Shown here piece by piece: positions 55,490-63,526 of a DNA stretch of 64,000 bases. Source of the DNA: Hamiltosporidium tvaerminnensis (taxonomy: Eukaryota > Microsporidia > Dubosqiidae); assembly GCA_022605425.2 (NCBI GenBank), contig CM061248.1, positions 186,001-250,000 of the forward strand. Reading direction: 5' to 3'. The stretch's first letter is position 1, and each line of letters opens with the position of its first letter. The position numbers were made by a program, and so were the translations under genes. The notes beneath the pieces were generated by a model. The model did not search any database. It had not been told where the DNA came from and saw nothing but the letters and a program-made list of their open reading frames with translations.

Positions 55490-55990
55490 GTTTTAATTAT
55501 ATTCTAGTAATAAGGCATTTTAAGACCCTCTTAATAGTAGTACTGTTATTAAAACCCCTTTATATATGAGTATAATTATTACCACCCCTTTATTTACTAG
55601 CAGGGTCGCTAACACCCTCTAATTTACTAGTACTGTATTTAAACCCGCTTTATTTACAGTATTGTTGTTAAGACCCTCTAATTTATTAGTACTTTTATTA
55701 AAACCCCTTTATATATGAGTATAATTATTAACACCTCTTTATTCTAGTACTGTTGTTAACACATTCTTGATATGAAGATAATTAGTAACACCCTCTTATT
55801 TACTAGTATTGTTATTAACACCTATTTATTTACAGTGTTGTTGTCAATACCCTCTTATTAACTGATAACCTCGTTAACACCCCTTTATTTACTAGTAGTG
55901 TTATTAACACCCTCTTATTATATAGTATGTTATTAACACCTCTACCTGCACCATACTATTAACACCCCCATATCTTATCACTATCTGTAA
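55490..55990. repeat. non-coding minisatellite, CACCCTCTTATT orientation
   Basis: About 500 bp of irregular 30-50 bp units built around AACACCCTCTTATTTACTAG, AACCCCTTTATATATGAG and TTATTAACACC. Stops occur in all frames. The units are the reverse complement of the GGGTGTTAATA units that follow the Mon2-like gene at 63,527-64,000. They belong to the same word family as the coding islands in the gene between them. Confidence 0.8.
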
Positions 55991-56025
55991 CACGTTTCAT
56001 CAAAACAATATAACACAACACAAAA

Positions 56026-56030
56026 CCCCC
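56026..56030 (+). promoter_or_regulatory. CCCCC start-proximal motif
   Basis: CCCCC lies 5 nt before the ATG at 56,036 of the Mon2-like gene, which fits the microsporidian CCC-type start signal and supports this start. Confidence 0.5.
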
Positions 56031-56035
56031 TTCAA

Positions 56036-59000
56036 ATGTTAAACATAGACACACAATACCTCTCAACCACACTTATTCAACTACAAACAGAAACAAAAAA
56101 GAAACATCCTAAGATATCAGAAGCATGTACAGAAGCTTTACAATTACTCAGTACAAATACTTCTATTAACACCCTTTTATCTAGTCCTATTTTACTCAAC
56201 CCTTTTGTTTTAACAGTACAACTTAAACAGAAAATACCACTTAATATCCTAGAAGTGATATATGTTATTTTACAGACACAATGTGTTAATAACAGTAAAG
56301 GGGGTGTTAATAATGAGGATATGCTAGAGGGTGTTAATAAAGAGGATATGTTAGAGGGTGTTAGTGATAGTAAAGATATGCAGGAGGGTGTTAATCATAA
56401 GGAGTATAAATTAGAGGGTGTTAACAACAGTAGTAATGAACAACAGGGTGTTATAAACACTACAAATGAACAACAGGGTGTTAGTGACACTACATATAAC
56501 TATCACCCTGTTAACAACACTACTAGTAAATATCACCCTGTTAACAACACACCTAACAATAACCCACCCCTTATAAATAACACCCTCTATAATAACATGG
56601 ATACCACTGTTAATACAATACTTTCCTCTTTATCTTCAAATACATATCTAACACCCCCACACAACATAAAAATATTACAATACACACTTATATTTTTAAA
56701 ATACCCTTTAAAGATAGAAACATTAAGTCTTATATTTAACACCCTCTTAAGTATTACAAATAATAGTAATCAACAAGTAAGTGTTACAGCTAAAGCTATT
56801 ACATATCAGTTTATATCTTTAATACCTGAAACTCATCCTTCTTTTATGTATACACTTGTTACTTATATATGTGATATACTTAAGACACCTAAACCTTTTT
56901 ATTATGATATACTTTGTACAACACTTAAAGTTATACTTAATAACACAGAGACTAACCCTAAGGTTGATAGTACGGATATATCTAGTAATATATCTAACCC
57001 TACCCTAACCCTAAATAAATGCATAAAAACAAACCCTAACCCTACCCTAACCCTAGACACACGCATAAACAACTCTACCCTAACCCTAGACACACCCTTT
57101 AACACCATCAATACTAACAATACCAATACTTTAGATATTATATCTCCCATTTCTACTCTTCTAATAAATAAACTAAACAACACCTTAGAAGAAATAGAAT
57201 TACTAAAATGTCTTGAAGCTATACTAATAATACTAAACAACAATTACACAAACAACACAACAATAACATCTTTTCTATCTACAATACTAAATCTTTATAA
57301 ACATTCTGAATATAAAAATGCCATTATAAAGTTTTTCCTTTCTTTTCCTTTTAAATATCCTTTTATTTATCATATTTTACTTACTTTATATACAGAAGTA
57401 TTTAATTCTTTAGATTTAAGTTTATATTCTGCTTTTAATAAGGATTGTTTAGAATATTGTTGTAAAATAAAAGATTTTTTATTTATAGATAACAGGAGTG
57501 ATAGAGGGTATGGGGTTTATAGTGTAGTAGAGTGTGTTAGTGGGATAGAGGGTGTTAGTGGTTATGGGGGTGTTAGTGGTTATGGGTTAGATGGTGTTAG
57601 TTATAGAGGTAGTGGGTTAGAGGGTGTTAGTTATAAGAGTAGTAAACAACAGGGTGTTAATGAGAGTACTTATGAACAACAGGGTGTTAATAACAGTACA
57701 GATAATTATCACCCTGTTAATGAGAGTACACATAATTATCACCCTGTTAATAACAGTACTATTAATTATCACCCTCTTAATGAGAGTACTATTAATTATC
57801 ACCCTGTTAATAATAATATATCTTTATTTATATTATTCTTTTATAAATACATGTTAGAAGTAAAGAAACCTATACATAGTAATTATCAAGAACAAATATC
57901 TTTAATATTTAACACTATAATAGAATATCTTATTATAAGTAATGTTAATATAGTTAATAAGAAGAGTAATAAGGAATGTAATAAGAAGAGTAATAAGGAA
58001 TGTAATGATAATTGTAAGGGTGATATAAACACTAACCCTACCCTAACCCTAGAAACATGCATAAACACTAACCCTAACCCTACCCTAACCCTAGAAACGT
58101 GCATAAACACCAATCCTAACCCTACCCTAACCCTAGAAACATGCATAAACACTAATAATATTACCAATAAGAATACAAATAACAATATAATAACTAATAC
58201 TAACAATATAATAACTAACAACATAACAAATAATATCAATAATACTAATACTCTTATAAATTTAATATCCCTTTATACATCTCTATCACCTCTATTTCTA
58301 TACAACTGTATATCTTTATGTATAAAACATAAAAATAACATACATTATACTATATGGACTATAATAATAACAAAAATAACAACAGAACAAGAAACTTGTT
58401 GGGAATATATTGTTAACAGTAGTGATACCTTTAATACAAATGAAATATATTGTTTATTTAAAGGTATTTGTTATACTCTTATTAATAATAAGGATATTGA
58501 TATTAATTTTAAATGTATTAATGAGGATATATATTATAGTGATAGCAGTAGTGAGATAAGGGGTGATAATGATAGTAGGAAGGTAGAGGGTGATAGAGAT
58601 AGTAGGGAGGTAGGGGATGATAGAGATAAGAGTAATGTATTAAAGGGTGATAGTATAGTAGAAGGTAAGTTAGGGGGTGATAATGATAGGGATATGTTAG
58701 GGGGTGTTAATGATAGTAATATGTTAGGGGGTGTTAATGATAGTAATATGTTAGGGGGTGATAATAAGCTATATGATAAACAACAGGGTGTTAATAAGCT
58801 ATCTAATGAACAACACCCCTTTATCGATCTATCTAATGAACAACAGGGTGTTAATAATAATACTAATATACAAAAACCCTTTATAGATCTATCTAATGAA
58901 CAACAGGGTGTTAATAACAATACTAATGGACAACACCCCTTTAATAACAATACTATTGAACAACACCCCTTTATCGATCTATCTAATGAACAACACCCCT

Positions 59001-59827
59001 TTATCGATCTATCTAATGAACAACACCCCTTTAATACTACTCCATATAATACTAATACACATCACCCCTTTATTAACACTCTATATAATACACAACACCC
59101 CTTTAATACTACACTTAACCTTTTAAGACTTAAACAACTATTCCTTAAGAATATAACCCTTATTTCTAATAATATATATTTATTAGAATTAACACTTAGT
59201 GTTATTTATAAACTTAATAGTATTGATACGTTATATGTCTTAGTACTTGAATATTATAAAACTATAACGTATAAAGAGGGTAGTAATAGTAGATTAGATA
59301 GTAGTGATATAAAGAGTAGATTAGATAGTAGGGTTAGTAATAGAGAGGGTGATATAAAGAGTAAATTAGATAGTAGGGTTAGTGATAGAGATAGTAGATT
59401 AGATAGTAGTGATATAAAGAGTAATATAAAGGATAATACTATGGATAATACTATGAATAATACTATAAAAGATAATACAATGAATACTATAAAGGATAAT
59501 ACCTGTAGTGTTATACCTCTTTATTATATCTATAAGCTATGTAACAAGCATATAAATAACACCTATAGTAATATAGATAGTAACAGTGTTAGTGACATAG
59601 ATAATAACAATAACAGTAATGGTAGTGGTAATAGTAACACTAAAGGTAGTGGTAATAGTAATACTAATGGTAATAACAATACTATCACTAATACTACTAA
59701 CAATAACCCTACTACTAACAATAACCCTACTACTAATACTACTACAATAACCCTACTAATAATAACACTATTAACCCTACTAATAATAATACCCTTGTTA
59801 AGGTACTGTCTTTACTTTCTGAATTGA
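56036..59827 (+). CDS. Mon2/BIG (Sec7-family)-like protein, N-terminal part, repeat-inflated
   Basis: A 1263-codon frame. Between repeat islands it contains helical HEAT-like segments resembling the DCB/HUS region of Mon2 and the BIG-type ARF-GEFs: LIQLQTETKKKHPKISEACT, EALQLLSTN, LNPFVLTVQLK (residues about 10-75); VSVTAKAITYQFISLIPE near 260; LLKCLEAILIILNN near 390. No Sec7 catalytic domain is seen, which favours Mon2, a Golgi/endosome trafficking scaffold. Islands of GVN/QQGV/HPVN repeats and of telomere-like NPTLTLETCIN repeats make up much of the length. The last about 28 residues (after TNTTT) are out of frame: the +1 frame continues the expected coding sequence, so this ORF ends by a slip in an ACTACTAAT-type microsatellite near 59,740. 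The assignment to Mon2 is tentative. Confidence 0.5.
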   Translation: MLNIDTQYLSTTLIQLQTETKKKHPKISEACTEALQLLSTNTSINTLLSSPILLNPFVLTVQLKQKIPLNILEVIYVILQTQCVNNSKGGVNNEDMLEGVNKEDMLEGVSDSKDMQEGVNHKEYKLEGVNNSSNEQQGVINTTNEQQGVSDTTYNYHPVNNTTSKYHPVNNTPNNNPPLINNTLYNNMDTTVNTILSSLSSNTYLTPPHNIKILQYTLIFLKYPLKIETLSLIFNTLLSITNNSNQQVSVTAKAITYQFISLIPETHPSFMYTLVTYICDILKTPKPFYYDILCTTLKVILNNTETNPKVDSTDISSNISNPTLTLNKCIKTNPNPTLTLDTRINNSTLTLDTPFNTINTNNTNTLDIISPISTLLINKLNNTLEEIELLKCLEAILIILNNNYTNNTTITSFLSTILNLYKHSEYKNAIIKFFLSFPFKYPFIYHILLTLYTEVFNSLDLSLYSAFNKDCLEYCCKIKDFLFIDNRSDRGYGVYSVVECVSGIEGVSGYGGVSGYGLDGVSYRGSGLEGVSYKSSKQQGVNESTYEQQGVNNSTDNYHPVNESTHNYHPVNNSTINYHPLNESTINYHPVNNNISLFILFFYKYMLEVKKPIHSNYQEQISLIFNTIIEYLIISNVNIVNKKSNKECNKKSNKECNDNCKGDINTNPTLTLETCINTNPNPTLTLETCINTNPNPTLTLETCINTNNITNKNTNNNIITNTNNIITNNITNNINNTNTLINLISLYTSLSPLFLYNCISLCIKHKNNIHYTIWTIIITKITTEQETCWEYIVNSSDTFNTNEIYCLFKGICYTLINNKDIDINFKCINEDIYYSDSSSEIRGDNDSRKVEGDRDSREVGDDRDKSNVLKGDSIVEGKLGGDNDRDMLGGVNDSNMLGGVNDSNMLGGDNKLYDKQQGVNKLSNEQHPFIDLSNEQQGVNNNTNIQKPFIDLSNEQQGVNNNTNGQHPFNNNTIEQHPFIDLSNEQHPFIDLSNEQHPFNTTPYNTNTHHPFINTLYNTQHPFNTTLNLLRLKQLFLKNITLISNNIYLLELTLSVIYKLNSIDTLYVLVLEYYKTITYKEGSNSRLDSSDIKSRLDSRVSNREGDIKSKLDSRVSDRDSRLDSSDIKSNIKDNTMDNTMNNTIKDNTMNTIKDNTCSVIPLYYIYKLCNKHINNTYSNIDSNSVSDIDNNNNSNGSGNSNTKGSGNSNTNGNNNTITNTTNNNPTTNNNPTTNTTTITLLIITLLTLLIIIPLLRYCLYFLN
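56290..56605 (+). repeat. in-frame GVN/HPVN island 1
   Basis: Codes for DMLEGVNKEDMLEGVSDS, NSSNEQQGVINTTNEQQGVS, YHPVNNTTSKYHPVNNT. In DNA, GAGGGTGTTA units come first and CACCCTGTTAAC units last. Confidence 0.88.
56997..57090 (+). repeat. telomere-like CCCTAA repeats in coding frame, block 1
   Basis: ACCCTACCCTAACCCTAAAT and CCTAACCCTACCCTAACCCT recur and are translated NPTLTLNKCI, NPNPTLTLDTRI, STLTLDTP. Confidence 0.85.
57525..57815 (+). repeat. in-frame GVN/HPVN island 2
   Basis: Codes for IEGVSGYGGVSGYGLDGVS, then KQQGVNESTYEQQGVNNST, then NYHPVNESTHNYHPVNNST. The order of unit types is the same as in island 1. Confidence 0.88.
58030..58150 (+). repeat. telomere-like CCCTAA repeats in coding frame, block 2
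   Basis: Three units, the second and third 42 bp each, contain CCCTAACCCTACCCTAACCC and encode NPNPTLTLETCINT. They are in the same reading frame as blocks 1 and 3. Confidence 0.88.
58545..59115 (+). repeat. in-frame GVN/HPFN island 3 (longest)
   Basis: An acidic/basic lead-in (GDRDSREVGDDRD) is followed by MLGGVNDSNMLGGVNDSN, then NEQQGVNN and repeated LSNEQHPFIDLSNEQHPF. The ACCCCTTTATCGATCTATCT words at 58,815-59,030 are nearly identical to each other, indicating recent unit duplication. Confidence 0.88.
59275..59760 (+). repeat. low-complexity RLDSSDIKS and NNN/TNT coding repeats
   Basis: RLDSSDIKSRLDSRVSNREG units, then TMDNTMNNTIKDNT, then NGSGNSNTKGSGNSNT and TNNNPTTNNNPTTN. This is where the first reading-frame slip of the Mon2-like gene lies. 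Confidence 0.75.
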
Positions 59828-60156
59828 TAGGAATATCAAGTTATTATTTTAAAGATGAATGGGGTGTTATTTTTAAGATATTAAATATTACTATAAAACA
59901 AAGGGGTTTTAATGATAGTAATTATGATATATTAAGGCTTATTGTTGATAATATAGGGTTTATAAGTGATAGGGGTGTTAAGGAGTGTATAGAGATTATA
60001 AGGGTGTTATGTTATAGTGGTATAGTAGAGGGGGGTGTTAGAGGTATGTTAGAGGGTATAAAGGGTGATAGAGGTATGGATGAGGGTGTAAAGGGTGATA
60101 GAGGTATGTTAGAGGGTGTAAAGGGTGATAGATATGTTAGAGGGTGTAAAGGGTGA
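59740..60156 (+). CDS. Mon2-like protein, middle segment in the +1 frame
   Basis: Downstream of the slip near 59,740 the +1 frame reads NTLVKVLSLLSELIGISS, then YYFKDEWGVIFKILNITI and GVKECIEIIRVLCYSG. This is a continuous helical segment resembling the mid-protein HEAT repeats of Mon2/BIG (compare their EGW/DEW-type helices). It enters the next repeat island (GMLEGIKGDRGMDEGVKG) and stops at 60,154-60,156, where a 2-bp shortening of the repeat (GATAGATATG instead of GATAGAGATATG near 60,131) shifts the frame again. It has no ATG of its own, so it can only be expressed as part of the larger gene or not at all. Confidence 0.5.
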   Translation, partial: YYNNPTNNNTINPTNNNTLVKVLSLLSELIGISSYYFKDEWGVIFKILNITIKQRGFNDSNYDILRLIVDNIGFISDRGVKECIEIIRVLCYSGIVEGGVRGMLEGIKGDRGMDEGVKGDRGMLEGVKGDRYVRGCKG

Positions 60157-60605
60157 TAATAGTATGTTAGAGGGTATAAAGGGTGATAGAGGTATGGATG
60201 AGGGTGTAAAGGGTGATAGAGATATGTTAGAGGGTGTTAGGGATAAGGATATGTTAGAGGGTGATAGAGGTATGGATGAGGGTGTAAAGGGTGATAGGGA
60301 TAAGGATATGTTACAGGGTGTAAAGGGTGATAGAGGTATGGATATGTTAGAGGGTGTTAACAACAGTATATATGAACAACAGGGTTTTAACAACAGTACT
60401 TATGAACAACAGGGTTTTAACAACAGTACTTATGAACAACAGGGTGTTAATGAGAGTACTTATGAACAACAGGGTGTTAATGAGAGTACTTATGAACAAC
60501 AGGGTGTTAATGACACTACTAGTAACCATCACCCTGCTAACAACACTACTAATAACTTACACCCCTTTAATAACACATATAACTATCTTCCTATAAATAA
60601 CACCC
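60025..60605 (+). repeat. in-frame GVN/HPFN island 4
   Basis: A lead-in of GDRGMDEGVKGDRDMLEGV units, then STYEQQGFNN and STYEQQGVNE units, then NHHPANNTTNNLHPFNNT. It contains the second frame slip. Confidence 0.88.
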
Positions 60606-63526
60606 TTTTAATATCAAATACTTCTAAAAATATTGTGTTAAACTGTCTTTACCTGTTAGATGATATTTCTTTTCATATAAATAATACAGATTCTTCGTTG
60701 TTTTATTGTTATTTTGACTGTCTTATACACTTTATAAGGGATAAAAGGTGTGATGTAATGGATACAGCAGTTAAATGTGTTTATAATAATTTAAGAGGGT
60801 GTTATTCTAAAGAGATGTGGATATATATAAATAATAGGGTGTTATTTAGTATATTAGAAGTAAGTGATATTATATTAAAGGGTGTTAGTATAGAGGATAG
60901 TAATATGGGTATATTTGAGGGTAATAAAGGGGGTGTTAATGATATAGATATGGTAGGGGGTGTTAATAATAGAGGTATGTTAGAGGGGGGTGTTAATATA
61001 CAGGGTAGTAAAAGGGGTGTTAGTAACCATATAGATAAACAACAGGGTGTTAATGACACTACTAATGAACAACAGGGTGTTAATGACACACCTTTTGAAC
61101 AACACCCTGTTAATAACACTACAGTAATAAGACGTGTTAATTCTTTACTCTTTATTATAAATGAAACTAACACCTTTATTACCTCAACACCATATTCTTA
61201 TATAACACCCTTTATTCATAAGTATATATATTTTATACAAAGAGGACTTACAAGTCTTTATAATTTACATAATAAGGATGAAATAGCAGGGGTGTTAATA
61301 AAAGGACTTGAATCTATACTTAAGACTGTTAATAGTGTAAAGGGTGTTAGAGATATAGATATGGTAGGGGGTGTTACTTATAAAGATAGTAAAGAGGGTG
61401 TTACTTATGAAGATATTAAAGAGGGTGTTACTTATAAGGATAGTAAAGAGGGTGTTACTTATAAAGATAGTAAAGAGGGTGTTACCTATAAGGATAATAA
61501 AGAGGGTGTTACTTATAAGTATATTAAAGAGGGTGTTAATAACAGTACTATTAAACAACAGGGTGTTAGTTACAGTACATATAAACAACACCCCTTTAAA
61601 AACACATCATATAAACAACAGGGTGTTAACAACACATCATATAAGCAACACCCTCTTAATAACACATCGTATAAACAACACCCTCTTAATAACACCCCAT
61701 ACACCCATCACCCCTTTAATAACATACCAAGTAATATATTTAATAATAACTTATATACATTAACATGTTCTATTATAAATATAATAGGTAACATTAGTAA
61801 TGACTATAATGAAGAAGTATATATAAATATAATAGGTGTAATTTATAATATACCTTTATATGTAATTATACCTGTTAGTGATAAACTGTTAAATAATATT
61901 TCTAATATTTTATTTTTAGATATTGAAGATGATAGTAACAGGGGTGTTAATAATAGAGAGTATGATATAAAAGGTGTTAATAACAGTACTAATGAACAAC
62001 GGGGTGTTAACGACTGTACTAATGAACAACAGGGTTTTAACACTAGTACACATGAGAAACACCCTGTTAACAAGACACCATATGAACAACACCCCTTTAA
62101 TACCAATACTACAGATGAACAACACCCCTTTAATAACACTATATATACACATCAGGGTATAACACCCTTACAGCTTTGTATTTTAAGGTATTTAGAATAT
62201 TTAGGAATAAATAACAATATCTTTAATAATAACAGGGTGTTAAATTACTGTAAATGGTTAGATATGTGTAATTATAGTATGTGTTGTTATCTTATGAATG
62301 AAATAAGTAGAATAATTACAAGTAATGGTTATAACAGAAGTATAAAGGATACTAAGGATAACAGTATTATAGATCATGTATTGAATACTAATTGTATTGT
62401 AAGTAATATGAACTCTAAGACTACTGTAGATATCAAGTCCAACCCTACCCTAACCCTAGACAATTGCATAAACAATTCTTCCCTAACCCTAGACACATCT
62501 GTTAACAATACTACCCTAACCCTAGACACTTGCATAAACAATTCTTCCCTAACCCTAGACACTTGCATAAACAATAACCCTTCTTATGTAATATCTACTG
62601 TTATAAAAAGTATAACAAGTCTTATGTTTACTAAGAATATACATTGGGAAAGAGGAATGATTTGTTTAAAAAGAATAAGTAATTGTATAACAGTAAATGA
62701 ATATAAAGATTATTTGGATTGTTGTTATAAAATATTTATTGAAGATAAAGTTAAAGGAGAGGTTAGTTTTGAGAGGAAAAGAGAAAGAATTTTAATTCAG
62801 TATATTGGTGTTTTAGAGGGTGTTATTTATAGGATTTTAGATTGTTATAAGGAAAAGGAGGTAAGGGGTGTTAATGATATAAGGTGTGATGTAAAGGGTG
62901 TTAATAAGGGTAGTAATAAACAACAGGGTGTTAATATAAGTACTGATGAACAACAGGGTGTTAATATAAGTACTAATGAACAACAGGGTGTTAATATAAG
63001 TACTAATACTTATCACCCTTTAGATATAAGTCAAGATGAACAACACCCTTTAGATATAAGTAGTAATATTTATCACCCTCTTAATACCAATACTACACAG
63101 CACCCCTTTAACAATAACAATACTACTTATCACCCTCTTAATTACAATTATAACTTACATGATGATGTTAAAAGAACATTTTTATTGTTAGATAGCATTT
63201 GTGAGGGGGAGGTGTTATTTAGAGACAAATTATCTTTAAGAGTTATAGGGGTGTTATTTAACCATACAGAAATATTAGAAGTAAGAGAAATGGTATGTAG
63301 AAGGGTTAGTAGGGTGTTAAGAAGGTATGTTAAATGTGTTGTTAATCAGTCTATGTCTTATAAGGTAAGAGATATGTGTGTAAGAGTGTTAGAGTGTATG
63401 GAGAGTGTTAAAGATAAGAGTGTTATTGAATGTGTTAAGAAAGAGGTTTTAGATTGTTTGGTTGGAATGGAATGGAGGGTTGTTGATAGTGTTAGAAGGG
63501 TGTTAAGTATAATGTTTAGTGAGTAG
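60125..63526 (+). CDS. Mon2/BIG-like protein, C-terminal part, repeat-inflated
   Basis: An 1133-codon frame starting inside a repeat island, so its first codon is not a true start. Conserved-looking helices lie between islands. LNCLYLLDDISFHIN, then DKRCDVMDTAVKCVYNNLRG followed by CYSKEMWIYINNRVLFSILE (residues about 200-245), match the DxRxxVRxxAxxTLF...LSxxxWxxCxxxVLFPxLD signature of Mon2 and BIG proteins. ITPFIHKYIYFIQRGLTSLY follows near 370, and SYKVRDMCVRVLECMESV near the end. With the two upstream frames the total coding length would be near 2,480 residues, against about 1,650 for Mon2 elsewhere; the excess is repeat islands. It is either one gene with two frame slips (assembly error or real) or a gene in decay. 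Confidence 0.55.
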   Translation: MIDMLEGVKGDNSMLEGIKGDRGMDEGVKGDRDMLEGVRDKDMLEGDRGMDEGVKGDRDKDMLQGVKGDRGMDMLEGVNNSIYEQQGFNNSTYEQQGFNNSTYEQQGVNESTYEQQGVNESTYEQQGVNDTTSNHHPANNTTNNLHPFNNTYNYLPINNTLLISNTSKNIVLNCLYLLDDISFHINNTDSSLFYCYFDCLIHFIRDKRCDVMDTAVKCVYNNLRGCYSKEMWIYINNRVLFSILEVSDIILKGVSIEDSNMGIFEGNKGGVNDIDMVGGVNNRGMLEGGVNIQGSKRGVSNHIDKQQGVNDTTNEQQGVNDTPFEQHPVNNTTVIRRVNSLLFIINETNTFITSTPYSYITPFIHKYIYFIQRGLTSLYNLHNKDEIAGVLIKGLESILKTVNSVKGVRDIDMVGGVTYKDSKEGVTYEDIKEGVTYKDSKEGVTYKDSKEGVTYKDNKEGVTYKYIKEGVNNSTIKQQGVSYSTYKQHPFKNTSYKQQGVNNTSYKQHPLNNTSYKQHPLNNTPYTHHPFNNIPSNIFNNNLYTLTCSIINIIGNISNDYNEEVYINIIGVIYNIPLYVIIPVSDKLLNNISNILFLDIEDDSNRGVNNREYDIKGVNNSTNEQRGVNDCTNEQQGFNTSTHEKHPVNKTPYEQHPFNTNTTDEQHPFNNTIYTHQGITPLQLCILRYLEYLGINNNIFNNNRVLNYCKWLDMCNYSMCCYLMNEISRIITSNGYNRSIKDTKDNSIIDHVLNTNCIVSNMNSKTTVDIKSNPTLTLDNCINNSSLTLDTSVNNTTLTLDTCINNSSLTLDTCINNNPSYVISTVIKSITSLMFTKNIHWERGMICLKRISNCITVNEYKDYLDCCYKIFIEDKVKGEVSFERKRERILIQYIGVLEGVIYRILDCYKEKEVRGVNDIRCDVKGVNKGSNKQQGVNISTDEQQGVNISTNEQQGVNISTNTYHPLDISQDEQHPLDISSNIYHPLNTNTTQHPFNNNNTTYHPLNYNYNLHDDVKRTFLLLDSICEGEVLFRDKLSLRVIGVLFNHTEILEVREMVCRRVSRVLRRYVKCVVNQSMSYKVRDMCVRVLECMESVKDKSVIECVKKEVLDCLVGMEWRVVDSVRRVLSIMFSE
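60875..61125 (+). repeat. in-frame GVN/HPVN island 5
   Basis: Codes for LKGVSIEDSN, GVNDIDMVGGVNNRGMLEGG, then DKQQGVNDTTNEQQGVND, then EQHPVNNTT. Confidence 0.87.
61335..61735 (+). repeat. in-frame GVTYKDSKE/HPLN island 6
   Basis: Five or more KEGVTYKDSKEGVTYKD units (27 bp each), then STIKQQGVSYST, then SYKQHPLNNTSYKQHPLNNT. The order GV, QQGV, HPLN is kept although the unit sequence differs from other islands. Confidence 0.87.
61930..62165 (+). repeat. in-frame GVN/HPFN island 7
   Basis: Codes for NRGVNNREYDIKGVNNSTNE, then NEQQGFNTSTHEKHPVN, then YEQHPFNTNTTDEQHPFNNT. Confidence 0.87.
62440..62580 (+). repeat. telomere-like CCCTAA repeats in coding frame, block 3
   Basis: CTACCCTAACCCTAGACAAT and TTCCCTAACCCTAGACACTT units are translated NPTLTLDNCIN, SSLTLDTSVN, TTLTLDTCIN and SSLTLDTCIN, the same frame as blocks 1 and 2. 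Confidence 0.85.
62855..63150 (+). repeat. in-frame GVN/HPLN island 8
   Basis: Codes for VRGVNDIRCDVKGVNKGS, then three ISTNEQQGVN units, then YHPLDISQDEQHPLDISS and TYHPLNYN. A conserved-looking helical stretch follows. Confidence 0.87.

Noticed and set aside
55490-55990. CRISPR-like array because of regularly recurring short motifs
   Set aside because: Spacing is irregular, the motifs vary, the organism is eukaryotic, and the same words form minisatellites and coding repeats next door.
57617-57802. Antisense and alternative-frame ORFs over the repeat islands (for example INTLLFISTLINTLLF-type or MNNRVLITVL-type proteins)
   Set aside because: They are shadows of the minisatellite, which is open in four of six frames. 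They contain only the repeat and have no conserved domain.
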